From Rhodobacter sp. CACIA14H1 (GTDB lineage Bacteria; Pseudomonadota; Alphaproteobacteria; Rhodobacterales; Rhodobacteraceae), in assembly GCA_000500915.1 (NCBI GenBank), contig AYNO01000005.1:1-58581 (forward strand): 58,581 nucleotides of DNA, in the 5' to 3' direction. Positions 24,041-32,882 of this stretch are shown here, piece after piece. Position 1 is the stretch's first letter, and every line of letters starts with the position of its first letter. The position numbers and the translations under genes are program-made. Below the pieces are notes generated by a model, which saw nothing but the letters and a program-made list of their open reading frames with translations, had not been told where the DNA came from and did not search any database.

Positions 24041-27000
24041 ATGACCATCTATGACGACGCCTGGGTGCAGGCCGAAGAAGCCAAGCGGCAGTGGCTCAAC
24101 GACAACGGTCTCTACAAGACCGACGACGAACATTCCTCCTGCGGCGTGGGCCTTGTCGTGTCCATCTCGGGCAAGCCCTCGCGCAAGGTCGTGGAAAACG
24201 GCATCAACGCGCTCAAGGCCGTATGGCACCGGGGCGCGGTGGATGCGGACGGGAAAACCGGCGACGGCGCGGGCATCCATGTCCAGATCCCCGTCAGGTT
24301 CTTCTACGACGTGGTCCGCCGCACCGGCCACGAACCCGACGCGAACAAGCTGATCGCCGTGGGTCAGGTCTTCCTGCCCCGCACCGATTTCGGCGCACAG
24401 GAACGCTGCCGGACGATCGTGGAAACCGAAGTCCTGCGCATGGGCCATTACATCTATGGCTGGCGGCACGTTCCGGTGAACACCGAAGTGCTGGGCGACA
24501 AGGCCAACGCGACCCGTCCCGAAATCGAACAGATCCTGATCCGCTGCGAAAAGGACATCGATCAGGAACAGTTCGAACGCGAGCTTTACATCATCCGCCG
24601 CCGCATCGAAAAAGCGGCCATCGCGGCACAGATCCAGGGGCTCTATCTCTGCTCCCTCTCCTGCCGGTCCATCATCTACAAGGGCATGATGCTGGCCGAA
24701 CAGGTCGCCGTCTTCTACCCCGACCTGATGGACGACCGCTTCGAGTCCTCCTTCGCCATCTACCACCAGCGCTATTCCACCAACACCTTCCCGCAATGGT
24801 GGCTGGCCCAACCCTTCCGGATGCTCGCCCATAACGGCGAAATCAACACGCTGAAGGGCAACGTCAACTGGATGCGCAGCCACGAAATCCGCATGGCCTC
24901 CTCGGCCTTCGGGGATGCTGCCGAAGACATCAAGCCGATCATCCCCTCGGGCACCTCGGACTCCGGCGCGCTGGATGCGGTGTTCGAAGTCCTCGTCCGC
25001 TCCGGCCGCAACGCGCCGATGGCCAAGACCATGCTCGTCCCCGAAGCATGGTCCAAGACGACGACCGACATGCCGCAGGCATGGGCGGACATGTATGCCT
25101 ATTGCAACTCCGTCATGGAACCGTGGGACGGCCCCGCCGCCCTTGCCATGACCGATGGCCGCTGGGTCTGCGGCGGGCTGGACCGCAACGGCCTGCGCCC
25201 CATGCGCTATGTCATCACCGGCGACGGCCTGCTCATCGCGGGGTCCGAGGCGGGCATGGTCCCCGTCGATGAAACCACCATCCGCGAAAAGGGCGCACTC
25301 GGCCCCGGCCAGATGATCGCCGTCGATATGGCCGAAGGCCGCCTTTACCACGACGCCGAGATGAAGGACAAACTGGCCGCCAGCCAGCCCTATGGCGAAT
25401 GGATCGAAAAGATCGTCGATCTGAACAGCCTCCTGCGCGACGTGCCGGAAAGCGCCCTCTTCTCCGGCGCCGACCTCCGCCGCCGCCAGATCGCCGCCGG
25501 CTACACGGTCGAGGAACTGGAACAGGTCCTCGCCCCGATGGCCGAGGATGGCAAGGAAATGGTCGCCTCCATGGGCGACGACACCCCGGCGGCGGTCCTG
25601 TCCAAGGTCTATCGCCCGCTGTCCCACTTCTTCCGCCAGAACTTCAGCCAGGTCACCAACCCGCCCATCGACTCGCTCCGCGAAGGGCGCGTCATGTCGC
25701 TGAAGACCCGCTTCGGCAACCTGCGCAACGTGCTGGACGAAAACAGCAGCCAGACCGAAATCCTCGTCCTTGAAAGCCCCTTCATCGCCAACGCCGAATT
25801 TGACGTCATGGTCAAACAATTCGGCGACCAGGTCGCCTTCATCGACTGCACCTTCCCCGCCCAACCGGGCCTCGACGACCTGCGCCAGGGCCTCGAACGC
25901 ATCCGCGCCGAGGCCGAGGATGCCGTCCGCTCCGGCGCCGGCCATCTGGTGCTGACCGACCAGCATCAGGGGCCGGACAAGGTGCCGATGCCCATGATCC
26001 TTGCCACCTCCGCCGTGCATAGCTGGCTGACGCGCAAGGGCCTGCGGACCTTCTGCTCCATCAACGTCCGCTCGGCCGAATGCATCGACCCGCATTACTT
26101 CGCCGTCCTCATCGGCTGCGGCGCGACCACCGTGAACGCCTACCTCGCACAGGACTCCATCGCAGACCGCATCTCGCGCGGCCTGCTGGACGGCACGCTC
26201 ACCGACGCCATGCGCCGCTACCGCGACGCCATCGACGCGGGGCTGCTGAAGATCATGTCCAAGATGGGCATCTCGGTCATCTCCTCCTACCGCGGCGGCC
26301 TGAACTTCGAAGCGGTGGGCCTGTCCCGCGCGATGGTGGCCGAATACTTCCCCGGCATGCATTCGCGCATCTCCGGCATCGGCCTGCACGGCATCGAACA
26401 GAAGCTGGAAGAGGTGCACGCCAAGGGCTGGCTCGGCGGCGCCGACGTCCTGCCCATCGGCGGCTTCTACAAGGCCCGCCGTTCCGGCGAAAAGCACGCA
26501 TGGGAAGCGCAGACGATGCACATGCTGCAATCCGCCTGCGACCGCGCCAGCTATGACCTGTGGAAGCAGTATTCGGCCGCCATGCGCGCCAACCCGCCCA
26601 TCCACATCCGCGACCTGCTGGACATCAAGGCGCTGGGCAAGCCCGTCCCGATCGAAGAGGTGGAATCCATCACCTCGATCCGCAAGCGCTTCGTCACCCC
26701 CGGCATGTCCCTCGGCGCTCTCAGCCCCGAGGCGCACAAGACCCTCAACGTCGCCATGAACCGCATCGGCGCGAAGTCCGACAGCGGCGAAGGCGGCGAA
26801 GACCCGGCGCACTTCACGCCCGAACCCAACGGCGACAACCCGTCGGCCAAGATCAAGCAGGTCGCCTCGGGCCGCTTCGGCGTCACCGCCGAATACCTGA
26901 ACGCCTGCGAAGAGCTTGAAATCAAGGTCGCCCAGGGCGCCAAGCCCGGCGAAGGCGGCCAGCTTCCGGGGATGAAGGTGACGGCGCTGATCGCCCGCCT

Positions 27001-28579
27001 GCGCCACTCCACCCCCGGCGTGACGCTGATCTCGCCCCCGCCGCATCACGACATCTACTCGATCGAAGACCTCGCCCAACTGATCTACGACCTGAAGCAG
27101 ATCAACCCCCGCGCCAAGGTCACGGTCAAACTGGTGTCCGCCTCCGGCGTCGGCACCATCGCGGCGGGCGTGGCCAAGGCCAAGGCCGATGTCATCCTCA
27201 TCTCCGGCCACAACGGCGGCACCGGGGCATCGCCTGCCACCTCGATCAAATACGCGGGCCTCCCGTGGGAAATGGGCCTGACCGAGGCGCATCAGGTCCT
27301 CGCCATGAACAACCTGCGCGAACGCGTGACGCTCCGCACCGATGGCGGCCTGCGCACGGGCCGCGACATCGTCATGGCCGCGATGATGGGGGCCGAGGAA
27401 TACGGCATCGGCACCGCAGCCCTGATCGCGATGGGCTGCATTATGGTCCGCCAGTGCCAGTCCAACACCTGCCCCGTCGGCGTCTGCACCCAGAACGAGG
27501 CGCTCCGCCAGAAGTTCACGGGGTCGGCGGACAAGGTGGTCAACCTCATCACCTTCTACGCGCAGGAAGTCCGCGAAATCCTCGCCTCCATCGGCGCACG
27601 GTCGCTGGACGAAATCATCGGTCGCGCCGACCTGCTGACGCAGGTCTCGCGCGGGTCGGCGGCGCTGGATGACCTCGACCTCAACCCGCTCCTGATCACC
27701 GTCGATGGCGCGTCCAAGATCACCTATGACCGGTCCAAGCCGCGCAACGCGGTGCCCGACACGCTGGACGCCGAAATCATCAAGGACGGCCACCGCTTCT
27801 TCGAAGACGGCGAAAAGATGCAACTGTCCTATGCCGTGCGGAACACGCTCCGCACCATCGGCACCCGCGCATCCTCCCACATCGTCAAGAAGTTCGGGAT
27901 GCGGAACTCGCTCCAGCCCGACCACCTGACGGTGAAACTCACCGGCTCCTGCGGCCAGTCGCTCGGCGCCTTCTCCGTCCGCGGCCTGAAGATCGAGGTG
28001 CAGGGCGATGCCAACGACTATGTCGGCAAGGGCCTGTCGGGCGGCACGATCACCGTCCGCCCGCTCATGTCCTCGCCGCTGAAGGCCGAGGAAAACACCA
28101 TCATCGGCAACACCGTCCTCTACGGCGCGACCGACGGCTTCCTCTTCGCCTCGGGCCGCGCGGGCGAACGCTTCGCCGTCCGCAACTCCGGCGCCAAGGT
28201 GGTTGTCGAAGGCTGCGGTTCCAACGGCTGCGAATACATGACCGGCGGTGTCGCGGTGATCCTTGGCCGGATCGGCGCGAACTTCGGCGCGGGCATGACG
28301 GGCGGCATGGCCTATGTCTATGATCCGGACGGCGTGGCCGAGGATTTCATGAACCTCGAATCGATCCTCACCTGCGGCATCGGCCATCCCCACTGGGAAG
28401 CGCAGCTCAAGGGCCTAATCGAAACCCACGTGGCCGAAACCGGCTCGCGCATCGGCGCCCGCATCCTTGCCGACTGGGAGGTGGAAAAGCGCAACTTCCT
28501 CCAGGTCTGCCCGAAGGAAATGATCAGCCGCCTCCCGCACCCCCTCTCGGACGAGGCGCAGAAGGTCCCGGCAGAGTGA
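24041..28579 (+). CDS. gltB: Glutamate synthase (NADPH) large subunit
   Basis: A 1512-residue multidomain enzyme. A short propeptide ends before the N-terminal nucleophile Cys34 (EHSSCGVGLVVSISG) of the class II glutaminase domain. The central domain follows, then the FMN-binding synthase domain (GGTGASPATSIKYAGLPWEMGL) with the 3Fe-4S cluster ligands in CIMVRQCQSNTCPVGVC, and the C-terminal GXGXG beta-helix domain (GGTITVRP, GATDGFLFASGRAGERFAVRNSG split across blades). Glutamine amide nitrogen is released and channelled to 2-oxoglutarate. ATG 24041 sits 8 nt after AAGGAG. A strong terminator follows. Confidence 0.97.
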   Translation: MTIYDDAWVQAEEAKRQWLNDNGLYKTDDEHSSCGVGLVVSISGKPSRKVVENGINALKAVWHRGAVDADGKTGDGAGIHVQIPVRFFYDVVRRTGHEPDANKLIAVGQVFLPRTDFGAQERCRTIVETEVLRMGHYIYGWRHVPVNTEVLGDKANATRPEIEQILIRCEKDIDQEQFERELYIIRRRIEKAAIAAQIQGLYLCSLSCRSIIYKGMMLAEQVAVFYPDLMDDRFESSFAIYHQRYSTNTFPQWWLAQPFRMLAHNGEINTLKGNVNWMRSHEIRMASSAFGDAAEDIKPIIPSGTSDSGALDAVFEVLVRSGRNAPMAKTMLVPEAWSKTTTDMPQAWADMYAYCNSVMEPWDGPAALAMTDGRWVCGGLDRNGLRPMRYVITGDGLLIAGSEAGMVPVDETTIREKGALGPGQMIAVDMAEGRLYHDAEMKDKLAASQPYGEWIEKIVDLNSLLRDVPESALFSGADLRRRQIAAGYTVEELEQVLAPMAEDGKEMVASMGDDTPAAVLSKVYRPLSHFFRQNFSQVTNPPIDSLREGRVMSLKTRFGNLRNVLDENSSQTEILVLESPFIANAEFDVMVKQFGDQVAFIDCTFPAQPGLDDLRQGLERIRAEAEDAVRSGAGHLVLTDQHQGPDKVPMPMILATSAVHSWLTRKGLRTFCSINVRSAECIDPHYFAVLIGCGATTVNAYLAQDSIADRISRGLLDGTLTDAMRRYRDAIDAGLLKIMSKMGISVISSYRGGLNFEAVGLSRAMVAEYFPGMHSRISGIGLHGIEQKLEEVHAKGWLGGADVLPIGGFYKARRSGEKHAWEAQTMHMLQSACDRASYDLWKQYSAAMRANPPIHIRDLLDIKALGKPVPIEEVESITSIRKRFVTPGMSLGALSPEAHKTLNVAMNRIGAKSDSGEGGEDPAHFTPEPNGDNPSAKIKQVASGRFGVTAEYLNACEELEIKVAQGAKPGEGGQLPGMKVTALIARLRHSTPGVTLISPPPHHDIYSIEDLAQLIYDLKQINPRAKVTVKLVSASGVGTIAAGVAKAKADVILISGHNGGTGASPATSIKYAGLPWEMGLTEAHQVLAMNNLRERVTLRTDGGLRTGRDIVMAAMMGAEEYGIGTAALIAMGCIMVRQCQSNTCPVGVCTQNEALRQKFTGSADKVVNLITFYAQEVREILASIGARSLDEIIGRADLLTQVSRGSAALDDLDLNPLLITVDGASKITYDRSKPRNAVPDTLDAEIIKDGHRFFEDGEKMQLSYAVRNTLRTIGTRASSHIVKKFGMRNSLQPDHLTVKLTGSCGQSLGAFSVRGLKIEVQGDANDYVGKGLSGGTITVRPLMSSPLKAEENTIIGNTVLYGATDGFLFASGRAGERFAVRNSGAKVVVEGCGSNGCEYMTGGVAVILGRIGANFGAGMTGGMAYVYDPDGVAEDFMNLESILTCGIGHPHWEAQLKGLIETHVAETGSRIGARILADWEVEKRNFLQVCPKEMISRLPHPLSDEAQKVPAE

Positions 28580-28586
28580 TCCACGC

Positions 28587-28614
28587 AAAGGCCCCCGCAA
28601 GGGGGCCTTTCGCT
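28587..28614 (+). terminator. Terminator of the gltD-gltB operon
   Basis: AAAGGCCCCC and GGGGGCCTTT form a perfect 10-bp stem with a GCAA tetraloop, 8 nt past the gltB stop, followed by CGCTTTC. It also abuts the end of the convergent toxin gene and can serve both directions. Confidence 0.88.
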
Positions 28615-28615
28615 T

Positions 28616-28927
28616 TCACCCGTCCCGCAGGGTGGAAGGGATGTCCCGTGACGTGTGAAGGACGTGAAGGATCATGGCACCGTCAGGCGTATCGCGGTAG
28701 AAGACCAGATAGGGAAACCCCCTGACCGGCCAGACCCGCAAGTCATGAAGTCCCGTCACCTCACGAAACCGGGGCGACCCTGCTGCCGGATTTGCACGGA
28801 TGTGATCGACCGCCCCGCGGAACCCGTCGACAAAGCGCCGCGCAAGCGCCTCGCCGCCGTCCTGCGCATAATGCCGGACAATCCTGCGCACCTCCTCCAA
28901 AGGATTGGGCGGTGCTGTGCCGCGCAT
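28616..28927 (-). CDS. ParE-like toxin (RelE/ParE superfamily)
   Basis: A 103-residue protein. Family features are NPLEEVRRIVRHYAQDGG, ALARRFVDGFRGAVDHIRANPAAGSPR, LHDLRVWPVRGFPYLVFYRDTPD and ILHVLHTSRDIPSTL; the last block (H-x-S/R-D) is the usual ParE C-terminal strand. Some relatives poison DNA gyrase; the target here is unknown. Its ATG overlaps the antitoxin stop (ATGA), the standard antitoxin-first arrangement. It ends 6 bp from the gltB terminator stem. Confidence 0.85.
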   Translation of the reverse strand: MRGTAPPNPLEEVRRIVRHYAQDGGEALARRFVDGFRGAVDHIRANPAAGSPRFREVTGLHDLRVWPVRGFPYLVFYRDTPDGAMILHVLHTSRDIPSTLRDG

Positions 28928-29157
28928 CAACCGGGCCTTGCCAGGCTCCGGTCCAACTCCGCAAAGAACGCCTCATCGAACTCGGAAACCGGGACCGGAT
29001 CAGCCGCCAAAAGGGTCGCCCGCAGCTGCTCCACATCCCGCTCCCGCTGGACAAGATGGGCCAGATACTCGGACGCCGACGCATAGCCCGCCGCCCGCGC
29101 CTTCTCCTCGGCCCAGGCTTCGGTCTCTGCCTCGATGGTGATCGTGACGCTGTTCAT
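28927..29157 (-). CDS. ParD-like antitoxin
   Basis: A 76-residue protein with an N-terminal ribbon-helix-helix-like segment (SVTITIEAETEAWAEEKARAAGYASASEYLAHLVQ split as beta strand plus two helices) and a charged C-terminal tail (VSEFDEAFFAELDRSL) that should wrap the toxin. It is expected to neutralise the ParE-like toxin and repress the pair's promoter. Upstream (29158-29300) no clear operator palindrome could be fixed. Confidence 0.85.
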   Translation of the reverse strand: MNSVTITIEAETEAWAEEKARAAGYASASEYLAHLVQRERDVEQLRATLLAADPVPVSEFDEAFFAELDRSLARPG

Positions 29158-29349
29158 GTCGCCACCTTACCCCATCTCCCCCCACCCGCCAACAGGCCGG
29201 CACCCTGCCGCCCGGACCGCCCGCCCCGGGCCTGACCCGGGGCCTCCACTGGTGCAACCGGACGACCGCGACGCCAGAGGTGACGGTTCAAGCCCGCGAC
29301 GGGTTTCCTAATGCTTTTCCAATCCACCGCCCGCTGCGTGCTGACAGTT

Positions 29350-29385
29350 TGCGGCACAGAATGCGGCACAGCGTGCGGCACAGCC
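29350..29385. repeat. Three tandem 12-bp TGCGGCAC repeats upstream of mtgA
   Basis: TGCGGCACAGAA, TGCGGCACAGCG and TGCGGCACAGCC lie head to tail, preceded by CAGTT. They sit 78 bp before the mtgA ATG in a roughly 300-bp gene-free interval. A sister array with the same leader and period is at 51873. The period is a little over one helical turn, as in cooperative protein-binding arrays. Function unknown. Confidence 0.75.
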
Positions 29386-29462
29386 GCACCGCCCGCTTTT
29401 CGCCGCCCCGCCCCCAGCCCCGCCTTGACCCCGCCACCCCGCCCGTGGCTATGTCTGCCGCC

Positions 29463-30209
29463 ATGACCGACAGCCCGGAAAAGCCAGCACGCAAGCCGCG
29501 CAAGACCGCGGACAAGGAAGCGCCCGCCCCGGCGCAACCCTTGCGCCGCCGCATCCTGCGCTGGACGGGCCGCATCGCAGGCGGCATCGCGGCCTTCTAT
29601 CTGCTGCTGATCCTCCTCTTCTCCTTCCTTCCGCCCCCCATCAATTTCTACCAGCTCGGCGAAACCTTCCGCCTTGGCGGCATCGAAAAGGACTGGGTCC
29701 CGTTCGAAGAGATCGCCCCCGTCATGGCCCGCTCCGCCGTCGCGGCCGAGGATGCAAACTATTGTCTTCATTGGGGTTTCGACATGAAGGCCATCCGCGA
29801 GGCGATGGCCGAAGGCTCCAATCGTGGCGCGTCCACCATCAGCCAGCAGACGGTCAAGAACGTCTTTCTCTGGCACGGCCGCTCATGGCTCAGGAAGGCG
29901 ATGGAGGCCGCGCTGACCCCCGTCGTCGAAACCCTCTGGTCCAAACGCCGGATACTGGAAGTCTATCTGAACGTCGCGGAATTCGGCGAAGGCGTCTTCG
30001 GCGTGCAGGCCGCCGCGCAGCACCATTTCGGCGTCGATGCCCGCGACCTGACGCCGACACAGGCCGCCCGCCTCGCCGCCGTCCTGCCCGACCCGCAGAA
30101 CCGCTCCGCCTCCAACCCCTCCAACTTCGTCCGAAGCCGCACCAGATCCATCATGTCCGGCGCCGAAACCATTGCCGCAGATGGCAGAGCCGCCTGTTTT
30201 TCCGAATGA
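29463..30209 (+). CDS. mtgA: Monofunctional peptidoglycan transglycosylase
   Basis: A 248-residue GT51 enzyme that polymerises lipid II into glycan strands without a transpeptidase domain. A basic cytoplasmic tail is followed by one membrane helix (IAGGIAAFYLLLILLFSFLP). The active-site glutamate is in SAVAAEDANYCLHWGFD; GASTISQQTVKNVFLW, RSWLRKAMEAALTPVVE, KRRILEVYLNVAEFGEGVFG and LAAVLPDPQ are the other GT51 motifs. ATG 29451 would add four residues. The 12-bp repeats upstream may affect its transcription. Confidence 0.94.
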   Translation: MTDSPEKPARKPRKTADKEAPAPAQPLRRRILRWTGRIAGGIAAFYLLLILLFSFLPPPINFYQLGETFRLGGIEKDWVPFEEIAPVMARSAVAAEDANYCLHWGFDMKAIREAMAEGSNRGASTISQQTVKNVFLWHGRSWLRKAMEAALTPVVETLWSKRRILEVYLNVAEFGEGVFGVQAAAQHHFGVDARDLTPTQAARLAAVLPDPQNRSASNPSNFVRSRTRSIMSGAETIAADGRAACFSE

Positions 30210-30282
30210 TTCTTGAATTTCCGGCCCCGAAGGGGCAAGACGTCCCGAACCTCTGCGCGACCCGAAAGGCAGCAGACTGCAA

Positions 30283-30948
30283 ATGATCCGCCTCTACCAC
30301 TTCCCCCTGTCCCCCTTCTGCCGCAAGGTCCGCCTGACCCTTGCCGAGAAGCGGCTGGAGGTGGAACTGGTCGAGGAACGCTATTGGGAACCCTCGCCCG
30401 ATTTCCTGCGCCGCAACCCTGCGGGCAAGGTGCCGGTCCTGCGCTGGGACAGCCGCGTGATGTCCGAAAGCCAGGCGATCTGCGAATATCTCGAAGAGGC
30501 GGTCCCCACCCCGCAACTCATGCCCCGCGACCCCGAACAGCGCTACGAAGTGCGGCGCCTATGTGCCTGGTTTGACGACAAATTCCATGAGGAAGTCACG
30601 TCGAAGCTCCTCTACGAACGGGTCAACAAGAAGGTGATGGGGCAGGGCTATCCCGACAGCAAGAACGTCAAGTTCGGCGCGACGCGGATCAAGTATCACC
30701 TCGACTACATGGCATGGCTGCTGGACCAGCGGCGCTGGCTGGCAGGCGACGTGATGACGCTGGCCGACTTCACCGCAGCCGCGCATCTGTCCTGCCTCGA
30801 CTACATCTCGGACGTGGACTGGAACCGGTCGGCGGCGGTCAAGGACTGGTATGCCAAGGTGAAATCCCGGCCCAGCTTCCGCACCCTTCTGGCCGATCAG
30901 GTGCCGGGCTTCCCCCCGCCGCAGCATTACGCGGACCTCGATTTCTGA
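30283..30948 (+). CDS. fzlA: GST-fold protein, probable FtsZ-associated FzlA
   Basis: A 221-residue GST-superfamily protein. The thioredoxin-like half (MIRLYHFPLSPFCRKVRLTLAEK, NPAGKVPVLRWD, SESQAICEYLEE) is followed by the helical half (CAWFDDKFHEEV, LLYERVNKKVMGQGYPDS, WLAGDVMTLADFTAAAHLSCLDYISDVDW). The RVNKK, LSCLDYISDVDW and final HYADLDF blocks match, from memory, the FzlA group, which in Caulobacter binds FtsZ filaments and promotes constriction and appears not to act as a transferase. It precedes queG, an order seen in other alphaproteobacteria. A plain GST is the alternative. Confidence 0.75.
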   Translation: MIRLYHFPLSPFCRKVRLTLAEKRLEVELVEERYWEPSPDFLRRNPAGKVPVLRWDSRVMSESQAICEYLEEAVPTPQLMPRDPEQRYEVRRLCAWFDDKFHEEVTSKLLYERVNKKVMGQGYPDSKNVKFGATRIKYHLDYMAWLLDQRRWLAGDVMTLADFTAAAHLSCLDYISDVDWNRSAAVKDWYAKVKSRPSFRTLLADQVPGFPPPQHYADLDF

Positions 30949-30955
30949 TACCGGT

Positions 30956-31002
30956 GCCGACGGGGGCGCTGCCCCCGCACCCCCGGGGGTATTTGGACCG
31001 AG
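30956..31002 (+). repeat. Dispersed GC-rich repeat unit overlapping the queG leader
   Basis: GGGGGCGCTGCCCCC forms a hairpin, followed by CCCCCGGGGGTATTTGGACC and GAGATGAA; the last ATG is the queG start. A related unit in opposite orientation lies at 51596-51670 (on its minus strand CCCCCCGAGGGTATTTTCGC then GGGATGAAG). This resembles a repetitive element scattered through Rhodobacteraceae genomes. Confidence 0.6.
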
Positions 31003-32037
31003 ATGAAAAGCACGGACCTCAAACAGCGACTTGCCGCGCAGGCACAGGCCGAAGGCTTTGCCGCCATGGGCATCTGCGCACCCGATGCCACGCCGGAAGC
31101 CGCCCCGCGCCTGATGCAGTTCCTCGAAGAGGGGCGGCATGGCCAGATGCACTGGATGGCCGAACGGACGGAATGGCGCGGCTCTGCCGCCGCGCTCTGG
31201 CCCGAGGCGCGGTCCGTCATCATGCTGGCCGAACCCTACACGCCTGCCGCCGACCCGCTGGAGGTGCTGTCCCATCCCGACCGCGCCGCGATTTCCGTCT
31301 ATGCGCAGGGCAAGGATTACCACGACCTCGTCAAGCGCCGCCTGAAGCGGCTTGGCCGCTGGCTGCTGGATCAGGCAGGGCAGGGCGAGGCGATCAAGGT
31401 CTTCGTGGACACCGCCCCCGTCATGGAAAAGCCCCTGGCACAGGCGGCGGGCCTCGGCTGGCAGGGAAAGCATACGAACCTTCTGTCGCGCGATCTGGGA
31501 AACTGGTTCTTCCTCGGTGCGATCTTCACCACCATCGACCTGCCGAAGGACGCGCCCGAAACATCCCGTTGCGGCACCTGCACCGCCTGTCTGGACATCT
31601 GCCCCACCCGCGCCTTCCCGGCACCCTATCAACTGGATGCAAGACGCTGCATCTCGTACCTGACGATCGAACACAAAGGCCCCGTCGATCCGGACCTCCG
31701 CCCCCTTCTGGGCAACCGCATCTATGGCTGCGACGACTGCCTTGCCATCTGCCCATGGAACAAGTTTGCACAGGCCGCCACCGAACTTGGCTACAGGCCC
31801 CGCATCGGTGCGCCTGACCTTGCCGAACTGGCCATGCTGGATGACACCGCCTTCCGCGCCCGCTTCGCCGGAAGCCCGATCAAACGCATCGGGCGCGACC
31901 GCTTTGTCCGGAACGTGCTTTACGCCATCGGCAATTCGGCCCTGCCCGCCCTGCGCCCCGTCGCGCAATCCCTGATGGATGACCCCGACCCCGCGGTTGC
32001 CGACGCGGCAGGCTGGGCGGTCGGCCGCCTGTCCTGA
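31003..32037 (+). CDS. queG: Epoxyqueuosine reductase QueG
   Basis: A 344-residue cobalamin and iron-sulfur enzyme performing the last step of queuosine synthesis on tRNA. Two 4Fe-4S motifs are present ([13 protein letters not shown] near residues 189-201 and [10 protein letters not shown] near 244-253), as are the family blocks [37 protein letters not shown] and [11 protein letters not shown]-terminal HEAT-like segment ([21 protein letters not shown]) completes it. The start codon lies inside a dispersed repeat unit, which supplies no good ribosome site. Confidence 0.95.
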   Translation: MKSTDLKQRLAAQAQAEGFAAMGICAPDATPEAAPRLMQFLEEGRHGQMHWMAERTEWRGSAAALWPEARSVIMLAEPYTPAADPLEVLSHPDRAAISVYAQGKDYHDLVKRRLKRLGRWLLDQAGQGEAIKVFVDTAPVMEKPLAQAAGLGWQGKHTNLLSRDLGNWFFLGAIFTTIDLPKDAPETSRCGTCTACLDICPTRAFPAPYQLDARRCISYLTIEHKGPVDPDLRPLLGNRIYGCDDCLAICPWNKFAQAATELGYRPRIGAPDLAELAMLDDTAFRARFAGSPIKRIGRDRFVRNVLYAIGNSALPALRPVAQSLMDDPDPAVADAAGWAVGRLS

Positions 32038-32396
32038 CAGGCCCTTCGGCAATTCCCCGCAATCCCCGCGCATTCCGCCCTTTGGTCCATCCGCGATTCG
32101 CTGTTACCCTCGCGCCTCACCGGACATGGAGGACGACATGACCAAGCATCTCGCCGATAAACGCGCCCCGTCCACGGGCAGCCGCGTCAAGCAATTCCTG
32201 CGCCTGTCCGCACGCCGCGCGAAACATGGCACCGCCCGCGTGGCGGGGCAGGGTCGTCGCGGCTGGTGCAATTCCTGCGGATCGCCCGCGGTCACACCGC
32301 CTGACCCTGCTGGTCGGCGGAAACCGGCGCGTGCGGGCCGGCAGGGCAACCGCACGCGGCATTTGACCGATCTATTTGACCCCAAAAGGAATTCCC
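32038..32396 (+). other. 359-bp interval without a confident gene
   Basis: The region between queG and ohr has an ATG at 32138 with a well-spaced GGAGG seven bases upstream. The frame (MTKHLADKRAPSTGSRVKQF...) is open, very basic and overlaps ohr by about 140 bp. It resembles nothing I recognise and might be a decayed or very small gene. Just before ohr is a slightly AT-rich stretch (TTTGACCGATCTATTTGACC) that could hold its promoter. Confidence 0.4.
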
Positions 32397-32825
32397 ATGA
32401 CCATCGAACCGAAATACTGGGCCGAGGCGCAGGCCACCGGCGGCGGCCGCAACGGGCTGGCGAAGCTGGCGGATGGCAAGCTGACCGTCACCATGACCAG
32501 CCCCAAGGAACTGGGCGGGTCCGGCGCGGGCCATAACCCGGAAGAGCTTTTCGCGCTGGGCTACGCCGCCTGCTACCTTGGCGCGATGCGCTACATCGCG
32601 GGGGCGGAAAAGCTGGGCACCGTGCCGGAGTACGCCACCGTGAACGCCCATGTCGGCATCGGCGGACGGGCCGAGGGCGGCTTCGGCCTGAAGATCAGGC
32701 TGGTCGTCACCATGCCGGGCGTGGACCGCGCCGTCGCGGAAAAGATCGCGGAACGCGGCCATTTCATCTGCCCCTACTCGCACGCGACCAAGGGCAACAT
32801 CGAGGTGGAAACCACCGTCGCCTGA
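32397..32825 (+). CDS. ohr: Organic hydroperoxide resistance protein (Ohr/OsmC family)
   Basis: A 142-residue thiol peroxidase detoxifying organic and fatty-acid hydroperoxides. Both catalytic cysteines are in the family context: YAACYLGAMRY near residue 60 and HFICPYSHATKGNIEV near 125. The start MTIEPKYWAEAQATGGGRNG is typical of Ohr, and AGHNPEELFALG is conserved. AAAAGGAA lies before the ATG. No OhrR-like repressor is directly adjacent, although the MarR protein at 33904 is about 1 kb away. Confidence 0.93.
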   Translation: MTIEPKYWAEAQATGGGRNGLAKLADGKLTVTMTSPKELGGSGAGHNPEELFALGYAACYLGAMRYIAGAEKLGTVPEYATVNAHVGIGGRAEGGFGLKIRLVVTMPGVDRAVAEKIAERGHFICPYSHATKGNIEVETTVA

Positions 32826-32833
32826 ACAGCAGA

Positions 32834-32858
32834 ACGCCCGGACCAACGGCCCGGGCGT
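32834..32858. terminator. Hairpin between convergent ohr and ilvE
   Basis: ACGCCCGG (32834-32841) and CCGGGCGT (32851-32858) form an 8-bp stem with a 9-nt loop, between the stop codons of two convergent genes. No T-run on either side; a shared terminator is likely. Confidence 0.55.
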
Positions 32859-32882
32859 CCCCGCATCCGAAAGGCGAAGGCG

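Noticed and set aside
23765-28393. A 1542-codon open frame antisense to gltB
   Set aside because: Long antisense frames are expected in GC-rich DNA with strong third-position bias. The sense strand encodes a complete, motif-rich GltB, and the antisense translation is low-complexity (Gly/Asp/His-rich).
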